From positions 434,001 through 498,000 of the forward strand of contig CANMFO010000003.1 in NCBI GenBank assembly GCA_947497245.1: a DNA stretch of 64,000 bases. Direction: 5' to 3'. Below, one piece after another: positions 16,905 to 27,339 of this stretch; positions within the stretch are counted from its first letter, which is position 1; the number at the start of each line of letters is the position of its first letter. A program made the position numbers and the translations under genes. Under the pieces are notes generated by a model, which worked only from the letters and a program-made list of their open reading frames with translations, made no database searches and was not told where the DNA came from. Origin of the DNA: an uncultured Flavobacteriaceae bacterium. Lineage in GTDB: Bacteria; Bacteroidota; Bacteroidia; Flavobacteriales; Flavobacteriaceae.

Positions 16905-19900
16905 CTACTTTTTTATGGTGCCCTCTGCATCCTCTTGGGGAAGTTCAAAAACATATGATTTGTCGTTGCTGGAAATGACCAGGAAGCGCTTGTCGTCCAA
17001 TTGTTTGATTTTTCTGGCGTTTAAATTGACCGGAAGGGGAAGATCCGTTCCAAATTGGATGTCCCCCTTACCATCAACGTACAGCACACCTCCCGAATTG
17101 GCGTCGCTCTGGCCCAGTTCGGCAACATAGTCCAAATAATTGCCCACAAAGATAATCTCGGATTCTCCGCCATCTTGTGTGATATGAAGGTCCTCGATAC
17201 TGCTCATTTGGGCTTCCTTGGGTAAGGGGACCCCCTTAAAACCAGTTCCTTGATTGAAATACACCATGGAGCGGAGTTCGGTGATTTTTTTGATTTCCAA
17301 CAAGTCTTTTTCCAATTTTCCGGTAAGGTCTTCGATGGTCTCGATTTTTGCAAAGGCTTCGTAATTGAGGAATTTCTTTTTTAAGGAGGGCAATTGCTCG
17401 GCAAGCTTGTCCCTGGAGGCAAAAGGAACGTAGTTTCCAAAGAAATCATAGAATATTACGGGATCGGGTTGTTCGTTTTCATCAAAATCGTCCAAATACA
17501 ATTTTACCGGTTTTTCCTGGGAAGCTTTCCACTTAAAGTTCAGTCCGGCGTTCCCTGCCACAATATCCTGGTGTCCATCTCGGTCCAAATCGGCTATGGC
17601 AATAGTGTTCCACATACCCTGTGTGTTTTCGAGGCCAAACTTTTTTGTCTCGTTCAAAAACCTGGAATTTCCTTGATTAATGAGAATGGTAATGGGCATC
17701 CAGTCACCAACTAGGATCAAGTCCAAGAGATCGTCGTTGTTCATATCGGCCCATTGGCTATCGGTCACCATGCCGATTCTATCTTGTTGCAATATGCCAA
17801 ATGCGCCTTTGCCATTGCTTTTTAGGATATAGCTAATGGGGGATAGGCCATATCCGCCCGGTATAGATCGGTTGCCTATGAAAAGGTCGTCAAACCCGTC
17901 ACCATCAAAATCGGCCGCCGATATGCTGCCCCCGTTGGTCTTGATCAAAGGGGTCGCCAAGCGGGTAAAATTTGCGTTGCCATCGTTTACATATATTCTA
18001 TCTTCCAAGTGCGGGTCCTCTTTGGGCCTGTCATTGCCGCCACTCATCACATAAAGGTCCAAATCCCCATCACCTTCCAGGTCAAAAGCGGTCGCATCAA
18101 CATCCTCATAGATAATATCCTTTGTGAAATCGCTGTTTTTATCATTTCTGAACGTCCCGTCGCTTTGTTGGATAAAAAGCCCTGGCGATTGATATTTTGC
18201 ACCTCCGATATACAGGTCGGCCAGACCGTCTGAGTTAAAATCCGCTTGCACCAGGGCGGGCCCCTCGGAAGATAGTTTTTCCGGCATCAATACTTCCCGT
18301 TCATAGTCTAAAAACCCATTTTCCATATGGGTATAGGGAAAAACGGTGAAGGCTTGTGGATCCCTTACTGAAAGACTTTCCCCTACCGCCGCCATCGATT
18401 TTCTTGTAATGGTATGGTGTTCATTGATCATCAGGCCATTTTCCGTCTGTTTTGTGCCATCCAGCCACAGCACGGCCACCGAATCGATCTTTTCCAAAGC
18501 GCCCAGCCCAAAGTGCAGTTTATGGGTCGAGGAGGATTGGAACCCCCTCACCGTTCCCAGTTCCTTGAAGGCCATCTGATCATCGGCGTACAAATAAATT
18601 TTTGCCCCGTTGGGGTTTTTGAGGGCCCCATCCCCTTTTAGGGAGATGGAAATGAAATTGTTCGCCCGTCCCTCTCCCGAGCTCTGGTTTTCCAAAAGGA
18701 GGGCAGGTTGGTTGATGTTGTTGACAATAAGGTCCAGATCTCCGTCGTTGTCGAAATCTCCGTAGGCGGCACCATTGGAATAGGAGGGCTCCAAGCCGGC
18801 CGTTTCGGACAATCGATCGAACACGAAATTCCCCTGGTTGTGGAAAACTATGTTCGGGATATTCACCGTGGGCATTTCCGCTATCAATTTCCGCTCGATT
18901 TCGTTTTGCTTGGTCTGGTCGTATTTCGCAAAATCGATGTTGCTGAGGTAGTTGATGTAGTTAAGATCGTTGGGACGTTTGAAAATGCCATTGGTCACAA
19001 AAATATCGGGAAGACCGTCATTGTCGTAATCTTGGATCAGCGCAGACCAGCTCCAATCGGTGGCATGGGTCTCGGTCATGGGGGCAAGGTCGGAGAACGA
19101 TCGGTGGTCACGGTTGATCTGCAGGGTGTTCCGTGCGTATTGGGTGCCAAACCCAAATTTTTTCTTGATCATACTCACCTTGTCCGAATCTTCCCCACCT
19201 GATTTCAGGAATATTTCTTTGTCAAAAGGCATCATGTCGAGCGTGAAAATATCAAGTTTTTGATCATTGTTGACATCCGCAATATCGACCCCCATGGTAA
19301 ATCGCGACGTGTGGCTCAAATAATCCGTACCCGCTTCCCCAAAGGTCTTGTCGCCCTGGTTTATATAGAGGTAATCGTTTTCGTGAAAGTCGTTCCCCAC
19401 ATAAATATCAATGAAGCCGTCGTTGTTGATGTCGGCGGTATGCAAGGCCAGTCCGTAGCCGAGGGAACTACTATAAATGCCCGCTGCCGTGGTGACATCA
19501 ACAAATTTCAAGCTTCCCTCATCCAACTTGTTTTCCAAAAACCTATCCCCGGCAAGGGAATCCTTTCGCTGGCGGATCTCGATATTGCCGTAGCTTCTTT
19601 GGGTATGGATGGAGTGGTTCATAAGGTACAGGTCCATATCCCCATCGTTGTCATAATCGAAAAAAGATGCCTGTGTCGAAAAACCGGAGAAATCGAGTCC
19701 ATAGACAGCGGAAGACTCCACAAATGAATTGTCCCCTTGATTTATATACAGCAAATTATGTCCCCTTAAACTTTTGTATCGCCCCACTTTGGAAACATAA
19801 ATGTCCAAAAGCCCATCATTGTTGATATCCTGCATGGTCACTCCGGTCGACCAAGTAGAATCCATGGCCATTCCTGCCTCCAAGGTAATATCCTTGAAGC

Positions 19901-20201
19901 GCAGGTTCCCTAAATTGAGGTATAGCCTGTCCGGGCTTTGGTTGGCGGATAGGTAGATATCCTCGAGCCCGTCATTGTTGATATCGCCAACCGCGACCCC
20001 ACCGCCATTGTAATAGTACAGGTATTCGATGATGTTGAGATCGTCGAGATGGCGCAGGTCATTGGAAAATGTGATCCCGCTGCTATCCGCTGGAACCGGC
20101 TTAAAATAAATGGCCGCTTTTGCCACGTCAACCTCCTCCTTTTCGGTACAGGCAACGAACAAGATGGCCAAAATTATGGGAACACTGAGCGCCTTTTTCA
20201 T
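16905..20201 (-). CDS. Giant FG-GAP/VCBS-repeat lipoprotein with UnbV domain (copy 1)
   Basis: A 1098-residue protein with a lipoprotein signal (MKKALSVPIILAILFVACTEKEE). The C-T-E-K-E-E after cleavage resembles the acidic surface-export signal known in Flavobacteriia. Many calcium-binding FG-GAP/VCBS blades follow, each with a DxNxDGxxDIY-type loop (for example DINNDGLEDIYLS and DYDNDGDMDLYL). A linker near residues 550-610 matches the ASPIC/UnbV domain (LWLDGTKQTENG), and a second blade set extends to the end. I infer one or two beta-propellers exposed at the cell surface that bind a glycan or another large ligand. No catalytic motif is visible. It is the last of three related genes and starts 3 bp after the previous stop codon. 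Confidence 0.85.
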   Translation of the reverse strand: MKKALSVPIILAILFVACTEKEEVDVAKAAIYFKPVPADSSGITFSNDLRHLDDLNIIEYLYYYNGGGVAVGDINNDGLEDIYLSANQSPDRLYLNLGNLRFKDITLEAGMAMDSTWSTGVTMQDINNDGLLDIYVSKVGRYKSLRGHNLLYINQGDNSFVESSAVYGLDFSGFSTQASFFDYDNDGDMDLYLMNHSIHTQRSYGNIEIRQRKDSLAGDRFLENKLDEGSLKFVDVTTAAGIYSSSLGYGLALHTADINNDGFIDIYVGNDFHENDYLYINQGDKTFGEAGTDYLSHTSRFTMGVDIADVNNDQKLDIFTLDMMPFDKEIFLKSGGEDSDKVSMIKKKFGFGTQYARNTLQINRDHRSFSDLAPMTETHATDWSWSALIQDYDNDGLPDIFVTNGIFKRPNDLNYINYLSNIDFAKYDQTKQNEIERKLIAEMPTVNIPNIVFHNQGNFVFDRLSETAGLEPSYSNGAAYGDFDNDGDLDLIVNNINQPALLLENQSSGEGRANNFISISLKGDGALKNPNGAKIYLYADDQMAFKELGTVRGFQSSSTHKLHFGLGALEKIDSVAVLWLDGTKQTENGLMINEHHTITRKSMAAVGESLSVRDPQAFTVFPYTHMENGFLDYEREVLMPEKLSSEGPALVQADFNSDGLADLYIGGAKYQSPGLFIQQSDGTFRNDKNSDFTKDIIYEDVDATAFDLEGDGDLDLYVMSGGNDRPKEDPHLEDRIYVNDGNANFTRLATPLIKTNGGSISAADFDGDGFDDLFIGNRSIPGGYGLSPISYILKSNGKGAFGILQQDRIGMVTDSQWADMNNDDLLDLILVGDWMPITILINQGNSRFLNETKKFGLENTQGMWNTIAIADLDRDGHQDIVAGNAGLNFKWKASQEKPVKLYLDDFDENEQPDPVIFYDFFGNYVPFASRDKLAEQLPSLKKKFLNYEAFAKIETIEDLTGKLEKDLLEIKKITELRSMVYFNQGTGFKGVPLPKEAQMSSIEDLHITQDGGESEIIFVGNYLDYVAELGQSDANSGGVLYVDGKGDIQFGTDLPLPVNLNARKIKQLDDKRFLVISSNDKSYVFELPQEDAEGTIKK

Positions 20202-20204
20202 TTT

Positions 20205-23200
20205 CTAAAATTTAAACACGGCCAAGGAATCGTTGTTTCGTGCTACGATCAATTTCCGTCCGTGTATCATTAAATCGCGGATTTCACCCGTTACATGAAA
20301 ACCGTTTCCGTTTTTATGGCTTTTAAACTCCATGTTCCCCAGATTTTCCAAATAAACACCGTAACTGGCATCGTATCTGCCTACTTCCGGCTTCACGTTG
20401 TACAGGTTTCCCCCCAAGACCATGTCCACATCCCCATCTTTATCGAAATCGTGGGTCGCAATGGCATAGATGGTCGAGAACTGGGCTTTTATCGGCAGTT
20501 CTTTGACCGTGAACCCAAACCCTCCCTCATTGATCAATATGACCGAGGCGAATGTATTGGCCTCCAAACGTTGGGCCGTCTCCAGTTCTTCGGGAAGGAA
20601 CATATCGGTTATGCTGGCGTTCTTGAAGGATCCATAGTTCGGGTACTTTTTTGTGAGGCCCTTCATCTGGTCGATAAGATTGTGGCGGAGCGCATAGGGG
20701 AAATCCTTGCCATTTTCTGCACGAAAAGCGAGTATCGGGTCTATGAAGCCGTTACCGTCAAAATCCTTGGAAAACAGGGTTACCGGATTTTCCGGACCGG
20801 CCTTGAACCGGCTGTTGAGTCCATGGTTTCCCACGACAAAATCCATATCGCCGTCATTGTCAAGATCAGCGGCATGAATGCGGTTCCACCATCCCTTCTT
20901 ATTGGATAAGGAACTGTCTGTTTTTCTCTTCAGGATGCCCTGGTCATTTACAAATATTTCAATGCCCATGAATTCCCCGACGACGATCAAATCATCATCG
21001 CCATCGGCATCCAAATCTTGGAATTGGGCATCGGTTACCATCCCGATATCCTTTAGTTCCGAAGCTTTCCGGGCGGTTACATCGGTGAAGTTTCCCTTGC
21101 CATCGTTTTGAAGGATAAAGCCCGAGCAGGGCGATCCGTAATTCAGGGGTATTGCCCGTTCCCCAACAAACAGATCCATGTCGCCATCGCCATCGATATC
21201 CGAAGCAGCGACTGTAGAGGTACTGTGGACCGTGGTCCCGGTTGGAAGTTTCTGATCGGACAGTTTAAAATTACCGGTTCCGTCGTTGAAATAAAGCCTG
21301 TCCAAAAAGGCCGTTGCATATTGGGAGTATTCTATGCCACCGCTGCATACATACAGGTCCAGGTCACCATCATTGTCGGCATCGAAGAACAGGCTCGCCG
21401 CATCTTCTGAATTGCCGCTTTTTGAAAACTCCGTATTCCCTTGCTTTGCAAAACCCTGTTCGGTCGCCAACATGAGGGCCGCCGGGGTACCTTTGGCCCC
21501 GCCGATCAGGAAGTCCCGCATGCCATCGTTGTTTACATCGCCTTCAGCAATCTTCGGCCCTTCCGTGCTGCACATATGGTTCAATAGGCGATCTCTGTCA
21601 AAATCGACAAAACGGTTCTCCTTGTGCCTGTAGTCGAGTCCCGACCCAATTTTTTGGAACAGTGTTTTTCTGGTAGGGGCGCCGTCTTCCTCGACCGTCC
21701 GGGCATCCTTTTCCCATAATGTCAGTGTTCGATCTACCGTTACACTGTCCAAGATGGTCACCTTGCCCGAGGGCCAGGTGACTTTTACCGAAATGGGATC
21801 GGCGGTCTTGAGACCGACATTGGGACGTACATCCATGCTGGACTGGAATCCCCTGACGGGCTGGTTTTCTATAAAAAAGGTGCTGGGTCCGATCTCAATT
21901 TTTGAACCGATGGCATGGGTGTTCCCATTTTCCCCCTTCAGAACGAACTTCAAATAATTGGCTTGCCCCTGATCCATGGTGGTGTTTTGATAGACAAAAG
22001 CCTTCATGTCCAGATTGTTCACTACAAGATCCAGATCACCGTCATTGTCCAGATCGCCATAGGCGGCCCCGTTCGAAAAGCTTTCCATCTGGAGGCCGGA
22101 GGTGTCGTAGTCCCTGAAATCAAGATTTCCTAAATTCCGGTATGCTTGGTTCTTCAGTTTATTGGAGGGAATGATCTCGATCAATTTTGCGTAATCTACC
22201 CTGCTGTTCGAAATGATGGATTTCAAGATTTCCTCATTGGAGATGTACTGCAGATAATCTTGATCTGTGAGGTCTCTGTAAATGCCATTGGCAATAAACA
22301 GGTCTTTCAGTCCGTCATTGTCCATATCAAAGATTAAGGCGCCCCAACTCCAATCAGAGGCTTCAACACCGCTGAGCCGGCCAATTTCACTAAAGGAATT
22401 ATTGGTGTTGTTCAGTTGAAATGTATTTCTTGTGAATTGATGGTAATACCCGCTATTCAGTTTGAGTTGGTACTTGTTCCAATCCTCGAAGGTGGTCACG
22501 GTTTTTAAGCGGCCGTAATCGGATGGAAGCATGTCGGTAACGAAAATATCGTTGTAGCCGTCGTTGTTGATGTCCGCCATATCGGCCCCCATGGAAGCTC
22601 CACTGATCGCGGTGATCTGTTCTTCGAGCTGTTCGGAGAAGGTGCCGTCCCGCTCGTTGATATAGAGATAATCGCGTTCGAAAAAATCGTTGGAGATATA
22701 GATGTCTTCCCAACCATCATTGTTGACATCGCCCACGGTAACGCCCAGACCAAACCCGACGACACTGCCATAAATACCAGCTTTTTCGCTTATATCGACA
22801 AATTTGCCATCCACATTTTCCATGAGTTTGTCGCCGCCCAACAGATCTCTTTTAGGTCTTTCGTTACGTCGAATGTCAAAGCTTCCGATAGCCTGGTACG
22901 AGTTGTTTAGGATATAAGCATCCAGGTCACCGTCCTTGTCGTGGTCAAAAAAGGAGGCATGGGTTGAAAACCCTTTGTCATCGAGGTTGTATTCAGCGGC
23001 CCGTTCCGTAAAGGTCTGGTCGCCGTTATTGATAAAAAGTTCGTTCTGTTTGTTCTCGCCATTGAGGTCGCCCGAATTGCACACGTAGATATCCAAATAT
23101 CCGTCCGCGTTGATGTCCACCATAGAGACACCGGTGGACCAGGGTCGGGTTCCACCTACTTGGGCCTTTTCGGTGATGTCCTGGAACTTAAGATTCCCGA

Positions 23201-23516
23201 GATTGAGGTACAGGCGATTTTGTTGCAGATTGGACGTGAAGTAAACATCGGGAAGACCATCGTTGTTGATGTCGCCTATTGCTACACCGCCCCCGTTGTA
23301 ATAATTGCGGTATTTGTACACGTTGAAATCGTTGTTGTAGGAAAGGGTGTTCGAAAAATCTATCCCGGTTTCGGATGCATCGAGAAGCCTGAACACGTTT
23401 TCAGGCACTTTCGTTTTGTCCGGGACGCAATGGATCAGCAGGAGGCACGGCAAAACAAAGAACATTCTGTAAAGACCGGTGATCGGGAAGGTATATTTTT
23501 TAGTTTTCCAGTACAT
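20205..23516 (-). CDS. Giant FG-GAP/VCBS-repeat lipoprotein with UnbV domain (copy 2)
   Basis: About 1103 residues with the same plan as its neighbours: signal peptide (FVLPCLLLIHC), FG-GAP blades such as DINNDGLPDVYFTSN and DHDKDGDLDAYIL, a UnbV segment (VTWPSGKVTILDSVTV, near residues 580-620), then a second blade set. I chose the ATG at 23516, which overlaps the upstream stop by 17 bp and supplies a basic n-region; the ATG at 23465 would leave no positive charge before the hydrophobic core, and a start at 23528 is also open. It is clearly paralogous to copies 1 and 3 by blade order but diverged in sequence. Probably surface-exposed and of unknown ligand. Confidence 0.83.
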   Translation of the reverse strand: MYWKTKKYTFPITGLYRMFFVLPCLLLIHCVPDKTKVPENVFRLLDASETGIDFSNTLSYNNDFNVYKYRNYYNGGGVAIGDINNDGLPDVYFTSNLQQNRLYLNLGNLKFQDITEKAQVGGTRPWSTGVSMVDINADGYLDIYVCNSGDLNGENKQNELFINNGDQTFTERAAEYNLDDKGFSTHASFFDHDKDGDLDAYILNNSYQAIGSFDIRRNERPKRDLLGGDKLMENVDGKFVDISEKAGIYGSVVGFGLGVTVGDVNNDGWEDIYISNDFFERDYLYINERDGTFSEQLEEQITAISGASMGADMADINNDGYNDIFVTDMLPSDYGRLKTVTTFEDWNKYQLKLNSGYYHQFTRNTFQLNNTNNSFSEIGRLSGVEASDWSWGALIFDMDNDGLKDLFIANGIYRDLTDQDYLQYISNEEILKSIISNSRVDYAKLIEIIPSNKLKNQAYRNLGNLDFRDYDTSGLQMESFSNGAAYGDLDNDGDLDLVVNNLDMKAFVYQNTTMDQGQANYLKFVLKGENGNTHAIGSKIEIGPSTFFIENQPVRGFQSSMDVRPNVGLKTADPISVKVTWPSGKVTILDSVTVDRTLTLWEKDARTVEEDGAPTRKTLFQKIGSGLDYRHKENRFVDFDRDRLLNHMCSTEGPKIAEGDVNNDGMRDFLIGGAKGTPAALMLATEQGFAKQGNTEFSKSGNSEDAASLFFDADNDGDLDLYVCSGGIEYSQYATAFLDRLYFNDGTGNFKLSDQKLPTGTTVHSTSTVAASDIDGDGDMDLFVGERAIPLNYGSPCSGFILQNDGKGNFTDVTARKASELKDIGMVTDAQFQDLDADGDDDLIVVGEFMGIEIFVNDQGILKRKTDSSLSNKKGWWNRIHAADLDNDGDMDFVVGNHGLNSRFKAGPENPVTLFSKDFDGNGFIDPILAFRAENGKDFPYALRHNLIDQMKGLTKKYPNYGSFKNASITDMFLPEELETAQRLEANTFASVILINEGGFGFTVKELPIKAQFSTIYAIATHDFDKDGDVDMVLGGNLYNVKPEVGRYDASYGVYLENLGNMEFKSHKNGNGFHVTGEIRDLMIHGRKLIVARNNDSLAVFKF

Positions 23517-24084
23517 AACGCAAGTCATCTATTTGTGCTTTCACGATTCTATCATCATCCAAGGGCTTGATGGCAATACGGCGGTTTCCGTCGATTTTCA
23601 CCCATAGTCGTTCCTTATTCTTTGAAAGGTCGACTTCGAGAAACTGGTTGCCCGGGTACCAACTGCGCAGAGTGTCCTGTACAGCGAGCCGCAATTGATC
23701 TGCCTGCAGCGATTTGTTCCATAGTGACCATGCATCATAAGAAAATTGCAGCTTCATTCCCGTCATGATATTTTCTTTGTTGAAGATGCCATAAAAAAGC
23801 ATGGTAATCGATCGATCGGAGCGGTGCTTGTCCACAGCGGGCAGGTCATATTCGACAAAACCATCCGGCCCATTGGTCACCACTTGGTCCCTGTTCAATT
23901 TCCAACAGGTATCGAAAAATTCCTTTTTCGTTTGGCCGAGCCTCAGGCCGAGAAAGATGGAATCGTACACAACACCTTTGGCCATCTCATTTTTCACAAG
24001 GGCCGAATACTTGGATTCGGAACAACCCAACAATAGTATGATCAGCACGGGCGTAAAGCTCCTAAGGCTAATTTTTAAATGCAT
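23500..24084 (-). CDS. Small lipoprotein of unknown function within the FG-GAP cluster
   Basis: A 194-residue protein whose signal (FTPVLIILLLGCSESK) ends in a lipobox Cys. I do not recognise the family. The mature part is mixed alpha/beta with features such as GLRLGQTKKEFFDTCWKLN and a C-terminal DLRYVLEN. I placed the start at the ATG at 24084; another ATG at 24102 would lengthen the overlap with the upstream gene to 35 bp. It overlaps both flanking FG-GAP genes, which suggests translational coupling and a shared role, perhaps as an accessory to the propeller lipoproteins. Confidence 0.65.
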   Translation of the reverse strand: MHLKISLRSFTPVLIILLLGCSESKYSALVKNEMAKGVVYDSIFLGLRLGQTKKEFFDTCWKLNRDQVVTNGPDGFVEYDLPAVDKHRSDRSITMLFYGIFNKENIMTGMKLQFSYDAWSLWNKSLQADQLRLAVQDTLRSWYPGNQFLEVDLSKNKERLWVKIDGNRRIAIKPLDDDRIVKAQIDDLRYVLEN

Positions 24085-27000
24085 GGAAAGTTGTTTTGTC
24101 ATTGTTAATGGGTGCTACTAATATTTTTTGGCCGTTTTGATCGACCCATTCAAGCGATCGGATCTGACCTTTTATGTTCAATGGGAACACCTCCGATTTT
24201 CGACCGTTCTGTTGATGTGGCCCAAAGATAGCCCATCCTGCGGACGCATCGTATCTTCCAAATTGGGGTTTTACCAAATATTGGTTGCCCCCAAAAAACA
24301 GGTCGGTATGGCCATCCCCGTCAATATCCGATGTGGAAATGGCGTAAACCGGCGCATATTGTATTTCGCTTGGAAGTCCTTGGGGGCTGAACCGTCCGTC
24401 CCCATTAAAGAAAACGGTGCTTTCCAACATTTCCAATTGGACCGACGCGGCCTTGCCCAACTGTTCTTTCGAGAATATCGATTGCATGCTCGCCTTGGCG
24501 TAATCTTTGTAATAGAGCAATTTCTTTTTCAGACTGGGGATCTGGGAAATTAATTCGTCTTTATCCACGATCGGATAATATGCGCCCTTCCATTTCTTGC
24601 AGATGATCTGTTCCTGAAAGCCATTACCGTCGAAGTCCGAGATGAACATTTTCATGTCGGGTTCGTAGAAATTGTTGTGCCCTATATTGCCGGCTATGAT
24701 ATCCAGGTCCCCGTCGGCATCAACGTCCTGGATGTCCAGGGCCGACCATAGTCCGGAGGTATTGCCAAGTCCGTATTCACCTGTTTTATCGAGCAATGCA
24801 CCCTCTTTGTTGATGAATATTTTAAGCGACATCCATTCGCCGAGGAGAACAAGGTCTTCCCAGTCATCGTTGTTTATATCGGCCCAGCGCGCATCGGTGA
24901 TCATTCCTATATCGGCCAGGGCCCCATTTTCGAGGGTCTTGAAATTTCCATGTCCATCGTTTTCCAAGAGGTATCCCGATCCCGGTAGTCCATACAAATT
25001 GGTTTTGAAACGTTCCCCGACAAACAGGTCGGTATCCCCATCGCGATCGAAGTCGGCAGCTTGGACGACGGAAGAACTCAATGCCATTGGAAAGCTCGGT
25101 AGGGCCGCTTTTGCAAAAGTGCCGTCCTCATTGCGGTAGTAGGTGTCGTGAAGGGCAATTGAAAAAGGGGAATACGCTTTCCCGCCATGGCAGACATAAA
25201 GATCTAGATCTCCATCGTTGTCACCATCGAAAAACAGCGCATCGGTATCTTCGGAGCCCGCCTCCTTGATAAATGGGGCCGTAATTTCACGATATCCGGT
25301 TGGAAGGGACATGAACAACCTGCCCGATTGATTTTTCGCTCCGCCCAGGAAAAAATCGGGCCTACCATCTTGGTTAATGTCACTTGTAGCAAAGGCCGGT
25401 CCCTCGTTGCTGTGCATTTGTGTCAGCAGCCGCTCATTGTTAAAATCTATATAGGGGTTTTCCCGGTGCTCGAAATCGAATAGGGGTGGGAGTTGTTCCG
25501 CAATCGTTTTCCCCCTGGGTTCCGGCTTTGCACGGGTACCCTCCCCTGGGTGTCTTATGGTGTACACTTCGTTCGTGGGAAGTGCCGTTTGAAGGGTGGT
25601 CGATCCATCGGGCCATTCGACCCATAGGGAATCAATGCTTTTTGCGTTCCCTACGCCAAAATGGACCCCATAGGGGACGCTGCTCTGAAAGCCCCTGGAC
25701 ACATAGTTTTCGGCCTGGCTCACTTTGTTGCCATCGTACTTGATAAGGGCCTTTGCGCTTATGACGTTCACATTTTGGTCGTCTTGCACGAATTTCAGGG
25801 AAACGCTCCTTTGGGTGAGGGTGTCGGTTGTATTTTCATATACAAAGGAAGGCATGTTAATGTTGTTCACGACCAGGTCCAGGTCTCCATCGCCGTCGAG
25901 GTCGGCATAGGCACTGCCGTTGCTGAAACTTGGAGTGCCCAATCCCCAGGCTTCGCCCACCTTCTTGAAGTCAAAATTGCCCCTATTGTGAAACACCGCA
26001 TTCGGAACGGCCTGTGATGGCATGGCATCGATCAGTTTGGTGATGACGTTTTTTTCGTTGTTGTTGATTCTACTTTTTATGGTTTCTTCGTTGGCTTCGT
26101 AGGTTAGGTAGTCCCTGTCCAATAGATCCTTAAAGATGCCGTTGCTGACGAACACATCCCTTAAACCGTCATTGTCCATATCGAAGATAAGGGCTCCCCA
26201 GCTCCATTCGGTTCCAGAAACACTGGCCTGTCTTCCCAATTCCAAAAAATTGCCATCTCCCAAGTTTCTTTGCAGTGTATTGCGGGAAAACTGGTTGAAA
26301 TATCCCTGCCGGCTGGCCAGTTGGTGTTTGTCCCAGGATTCGAACAAGGTCTTCGTTTTTTGCCTTTCCTGGCTTTCTGGCAACATTTCGGTTACCATGA
26401 GGTCGTTTAACAGGTCATTGTTGAGGTCGGCCAGATCGGCGCCCATCGAACCCATGGAAAGCGACCCAAAGTAATCTTCTATCTGTTCGGTGAACCCTCC
26501 TTTGGTATTGTTGATGTAGAGATAGTCTTTTTCAAAAAAATCGTTGGATATGTAGATATCGGTCCACTGGTCGTTGTTGAAATCGCCCAGGGTGATGCCA
26601 AGCCCAAAACCGATCTTACTGCTATAGATACCTGCCTCCGTTGTGATGTCGATGAACTTGCCGTCGTCGTTCCTGAAAAATTTGTTGCCATTGCCGGTGG
26701 CATCGGGAACGGTCCTTTGTCCCTTCAACAATTCAAAGCCAACGATCGATTTGAGGGCATTGTTCAACACATAGGCATCCAGATCACCGTCTTTGTCGTA
26801 ATCGAAAAAGGCCGCATGAACGGACAGTCCTTCGACATCCAGGCCATAGGCCCTTGAGGATTCTGTAAAGGTCAGGTCTCCATTGTTGATGAACAACTCA
26901 TTGTACCGGTTCGATCCTTCAGGTTTTCCGGACTTGCAGACGTAAAGATCGAGTAGCCCGTCCGCGTTTATGTCGGCAAAGGTGGCTCCGGTCGACCACA

Positions 27001-27322
27001 CTTTGGGACAGGCGACACCGGCCTTAAGGGTGATATCTTCAAATTGCCAATTGCCCTTGTTGAGAAACAATTTGTTATCTACCAAATTCCCTGTAAAGTA
27101 GACATCTTCCAGGCCGTCATTGTTTATATCCCCAATGGCCACACCTCCCCCGTTGTAGAAGTTGCGGTACAGATAAGGGTTGAACGCTTCATTGTAAGTC
27201 AGGATATTTTCAAACGAAATGCCCGTCGAAGCATCCTTCAGAACAAATAACGAAGTACTTTTTTCGGTCTTTTCAGTACAAGAAACTAGAAATAGGACAG
27301 AAATTGCTATAAGTTGTTTCAT
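24068..27322 (-). CDS. Giant FG-GAP/VCBS-repeat lipoprotein with UnbV domain (copy 3)
   Basis: A 1084-residue protein with a lipoprotein signal (MKQLIAISVLFLVSCTEKTEKS). Blades include DINNDGLEDVYFTGN, DINADGLLDLYVCKSG and DYDKDGDLDAYVL. The UnbV segment (VEWPDGSTTLQT) sits near residue 565, and a second blade series follows. It is the first of the four-gene lipoprotein block, 68 bp after susD, with an intrinsic-terminator-like hairpin in that gap. It therefore probably receives reduced readthrough from the SusC-SusD promoter. Surface binding of a ligand is inferred from the SusC/SusD context and the Glu/Lys residues after the acylated Cys. Confidence 0.85.
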   Translation of the reverse strand: MKQLIAISVLFLVSCTEKTEKSTSLFVLKDASTGISFENILTYNEAFNPYLYRNFYNGGGVAIGDINNDGLEDVYFTGNLVDNKLFLNKGNWQFEDITLKAGVACPKVWSTGATFADINADGLLDLYVCKSGKPEGSNRYNELFINNGDLTFTESSRAYGLDVEGLSVHAAFFDYDKDGDLDAYVLNNALKSIVGFELLKGQRTVPDATGNGNKFFRNDDGKFIDITTEAGIYSSKIGFGLGITLGDFNNDQWTDIYISNDFFEKDYLYINNTKGGFTEQIEDYFGSLSMGSMGADLADLNNDLLNDLMVTEMLPESQERQKTKTLFESWDKHQLASRQGYFNQFSRNTLQRNLGDGNFLELGRQASVSGTEWSWGALIFDMDNDGLRDVFVSNGIFKDLLDRDYLTYEANEETIKSRINNNEKNVITKLIDAMPSQAVPNAVFHNRGNFDFKKVGEAWGLGTPSFSNGSAYADLDGDGDLDLVVNNINMPSFVYENTTDTLTQRSVSLKFVQDDQNVNVISAKALIKYDGNKVSQAENYVSRGFQSSVPYGVHFGVGNAKSIDSLWVEWPDGSTTLQTALPTNEVYTIRHPGEGTRAKPEPRGKTIAEQLPPLFDFEHRENPYIDFNNERLLTQMHSNEGPAFATSDINQDGRPDFFLGGAKNQSGRLFMSLPTGYREITAPFIKEAGSEDTDALFFDGDNDGDLDLYVCHGGKAYSPFSIALHDTYYRNEDGTFAKAALPSFPMALSSSVVQAADFDRDGDTDLFVGERFKTNLYGLPGSGYLLENDGHGNFKTLENGALADIGMITDARWADINNDDWEDLVLLGEWMSLKIFINKEGALLDKTGEYGLGNTSGLWSALDIQDVDADGDLDIIAGNIGHNNFYEPDMKMFISDFDGNGFQEQIICKKWKGAYYPIVDKDELISQIPSLKKKLLYYKDYAKASMQSIFSKEQLGKAASVQLEMLESTVFFNGDGRFSPQGLPSEIQYAPVYAISTSDIDGDGHTDLFFGGNQYLVKPQFGRYDASAGWAIFGPHQQNGRKSEVFPLNIKGQIRSLEWVDQNGQKILVAPINNDKTTFHAFKN

Positions 27323-27339
27323 TTAGTAATGATCGAATC

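Noticed and set aside
18708-23570. Several long plus-strand open frames opposite the FG-GAP genes
   Set aside because: They are shadows caused by the repetitive Asp/Asn-rich codons of the blades on the minus strand.
16905-27322. Treating the FG-GAP proteins as integrin-like adhesins or RNA-binding proteins
   Set aside because: Such names come from loose database labels; the sequence shows only blade repeats and a UnbV segment, with SusC/SusD context.
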